Shown: positions 63,696 through 64,000 of the stretch, in pieces
Layout of the letters: the number at the start of each line of letters is the position of its first letter
How positions within the stretch are numbered: position 1 is the stretch's first letter
Assembly: GCA_947449735.1 (NCBI GenBank)
Contig: CANFTB010000007.1
Span: 54,350-118,349, forward strand
Length of the DNA: 64,000 nt
Direction of reading: 5' to 3'
Origin: Chthoniobacteraceae bacterium
GTDB taxonomy: Bacteria > Verrucomicrobiota > Verrucomicrobiia > Chthoniobacterales > Chthoniobacteraceae
Notes under the pieces: model-generated
What the model was told of the DNA's origin: nothing
The model's database searches: none
Seen by the model: the letters and a program-made list of their open reading frames with translations, nothing else
Translations under genes and position numbers: made by a program

Positions 63696-64000
63696 TATTC
63701 GGCTGAGATGCAGGAGGTGGTGGCGAAAGCTTAACTTCCGCCTCGGAGCGGAGAAGATTGCCCTGCGGTTCGGGCGTCTTCGGAGCTTCGGCAGGTGCCT
63801 TCGGAGCTTCGGCAGGTGCCTTCGGAGCTTCGGCAGGTGCCTTCGGAGCTTCGGCAGGTGCCTTCGGAGCTTCGGTGGGCGTCTTCGGAGCTTCGGCGGG
63901 TGTCTTCGGCGCTTCGGCGGGTGTCTTCGGCGCTTCGGCGGGTGTCTTCGGCGCTTCGGCGGGTGTCTTCGGCGCTTCGGCGGGTGTCTTCGGCGCTTCG
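63655..64000 (-). CDS. C-terminal part of a repeat-rich protein (cut by window)
   Basis: About 114 C-terminal residues of a gene that enters from beyond the right edge. Most of it is eleven copies of a seven-residue unit EAPK[TA]P[AT], followed by NLLRSEAEVKLSPPPP and the end PAKPEGASR. Such Pro/Ala/Lys linkers occur in periplasm-spanning and cell-wall-associated proteins. The folded part is outside, so no function is given. The stop lies inside oppA (41-base overlap). Confidence 0.7.
   Translation of the reverse strand, partial: EAPKTPAEAPKTPAEAPKTPAEAPKTPAEAPKTPAEAPKTPTEAPKAPAEAPKAPAEAPKAPAEAPKAPAEAPKTPEPQGNLLRSEAEVKLSPPPPASQPNNAPVPAKPEGASR
63775..64000. repeat. 21-bp tandem minisatellite (10.8 copies in window)
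   Basis: Ten full 21-base units and one 16-base partial, continuing past the window. Two sequence variants are segregated: the units at 63796-63879 carry GGAGCTTCGGCAGG and those at 63901 onward GGCGCTTCGGCGGG, with mixed units at 63775-63795 and between them. Near-perfect copies point to recent expansion. Encodes EAPKTPA/EAPKAPA. Confidence 0.93.

Overview
The window reads as chromosomal DNA of a Gram-negative, moderately high-GC bacterium, most likely a member of the Verrucomicrobiota. This is inference from gene content: an LPS acyltransferase/heptosyltransferase fusion, a giant secreted NHL/Ig-like protein paired with a FecR-domain protein, two tandem helical secreted paralogs of a type I associate with this phylum, a propeller-type glycosidase-like protein, and a lipase-maturation-factor homolog. 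There is no rRNA, and I saw no tRNA, CRISPR array, insertion sequence or prophage. Coding density is high and many starts lack an obvious Shine-Dalgarno sequence.

Layout. 1-2.5 kb (minus): the general PTS relay ptsI (cut by the window edge), ptsH and HPr kinase hprK. 2.6-3.4 kb (plus): a secreted protein of unknown function. 3.4-7.2 kb (minus): a tight molybdopterin operon moaA-moaD-moaE-moeA-moaC-mogA. 7.3-22.7 kb (minus): a 4477-residue secreted protein (about 42 NHL repeats, 13 Ig-like domains, one FGE/SUMF1-like domain) followed by a FecR-domain protein. 23.2-27.5 kb (minus): a glycosidase-like propeller protein and two related helical secreted proteins. 27.8-30.2 kb (plus): 5-oxoprolinase genes, with pxpB and pxpC fused and overlapping pxpA. 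30.3-40.4 kb (minus): LMF1-like membrane protein, small membrane protein, gltD, gltB, and an M24 Xaa-Pro aminopeptidase. 40.8-49.7 kb (plus): aspS, a secreted protein, hisI, trpE, trpG, a PGPGW membrane protein, a Dabb protein, glyQS, and a lipoamide-dehydrogenase-like flavoprotein. 49.7-52.4 kb: DUF1802 protein, C39-like cysteine-peptidase protein, PHP phosphoesterase. 52.4-55.8 kb (minus): a dlt-type D-alanylation operon in the order dltD-dltC-dltX-dltB without dltA. 56.0-60.0 kb (minus): 2-oxoglutarate dehydrogenase E1 and E2. 60.0-64.0 kb (minus): the LpxL-WaaF fusion, an OppA-type lipoprotein, and the end of a gene with a 21-bp minisatellite.

The two most notable regions are the giant beta-propeller/Ig protein, in which one complete six-bladed propeller is nested inside an Ig-like domain and a roughly 3-kb module is duplicated, and the dlt-type operon. 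The latter contains a 48-codon dltX that is easy to miss, a DltB with an extra C-terminal domain, and an adjacent transcript region rich in hairpins. Together they suggest envelope acyl modification in an LPS-bearing cell, with the activating enzyme (DltA) encoded elsewhere or replaced.
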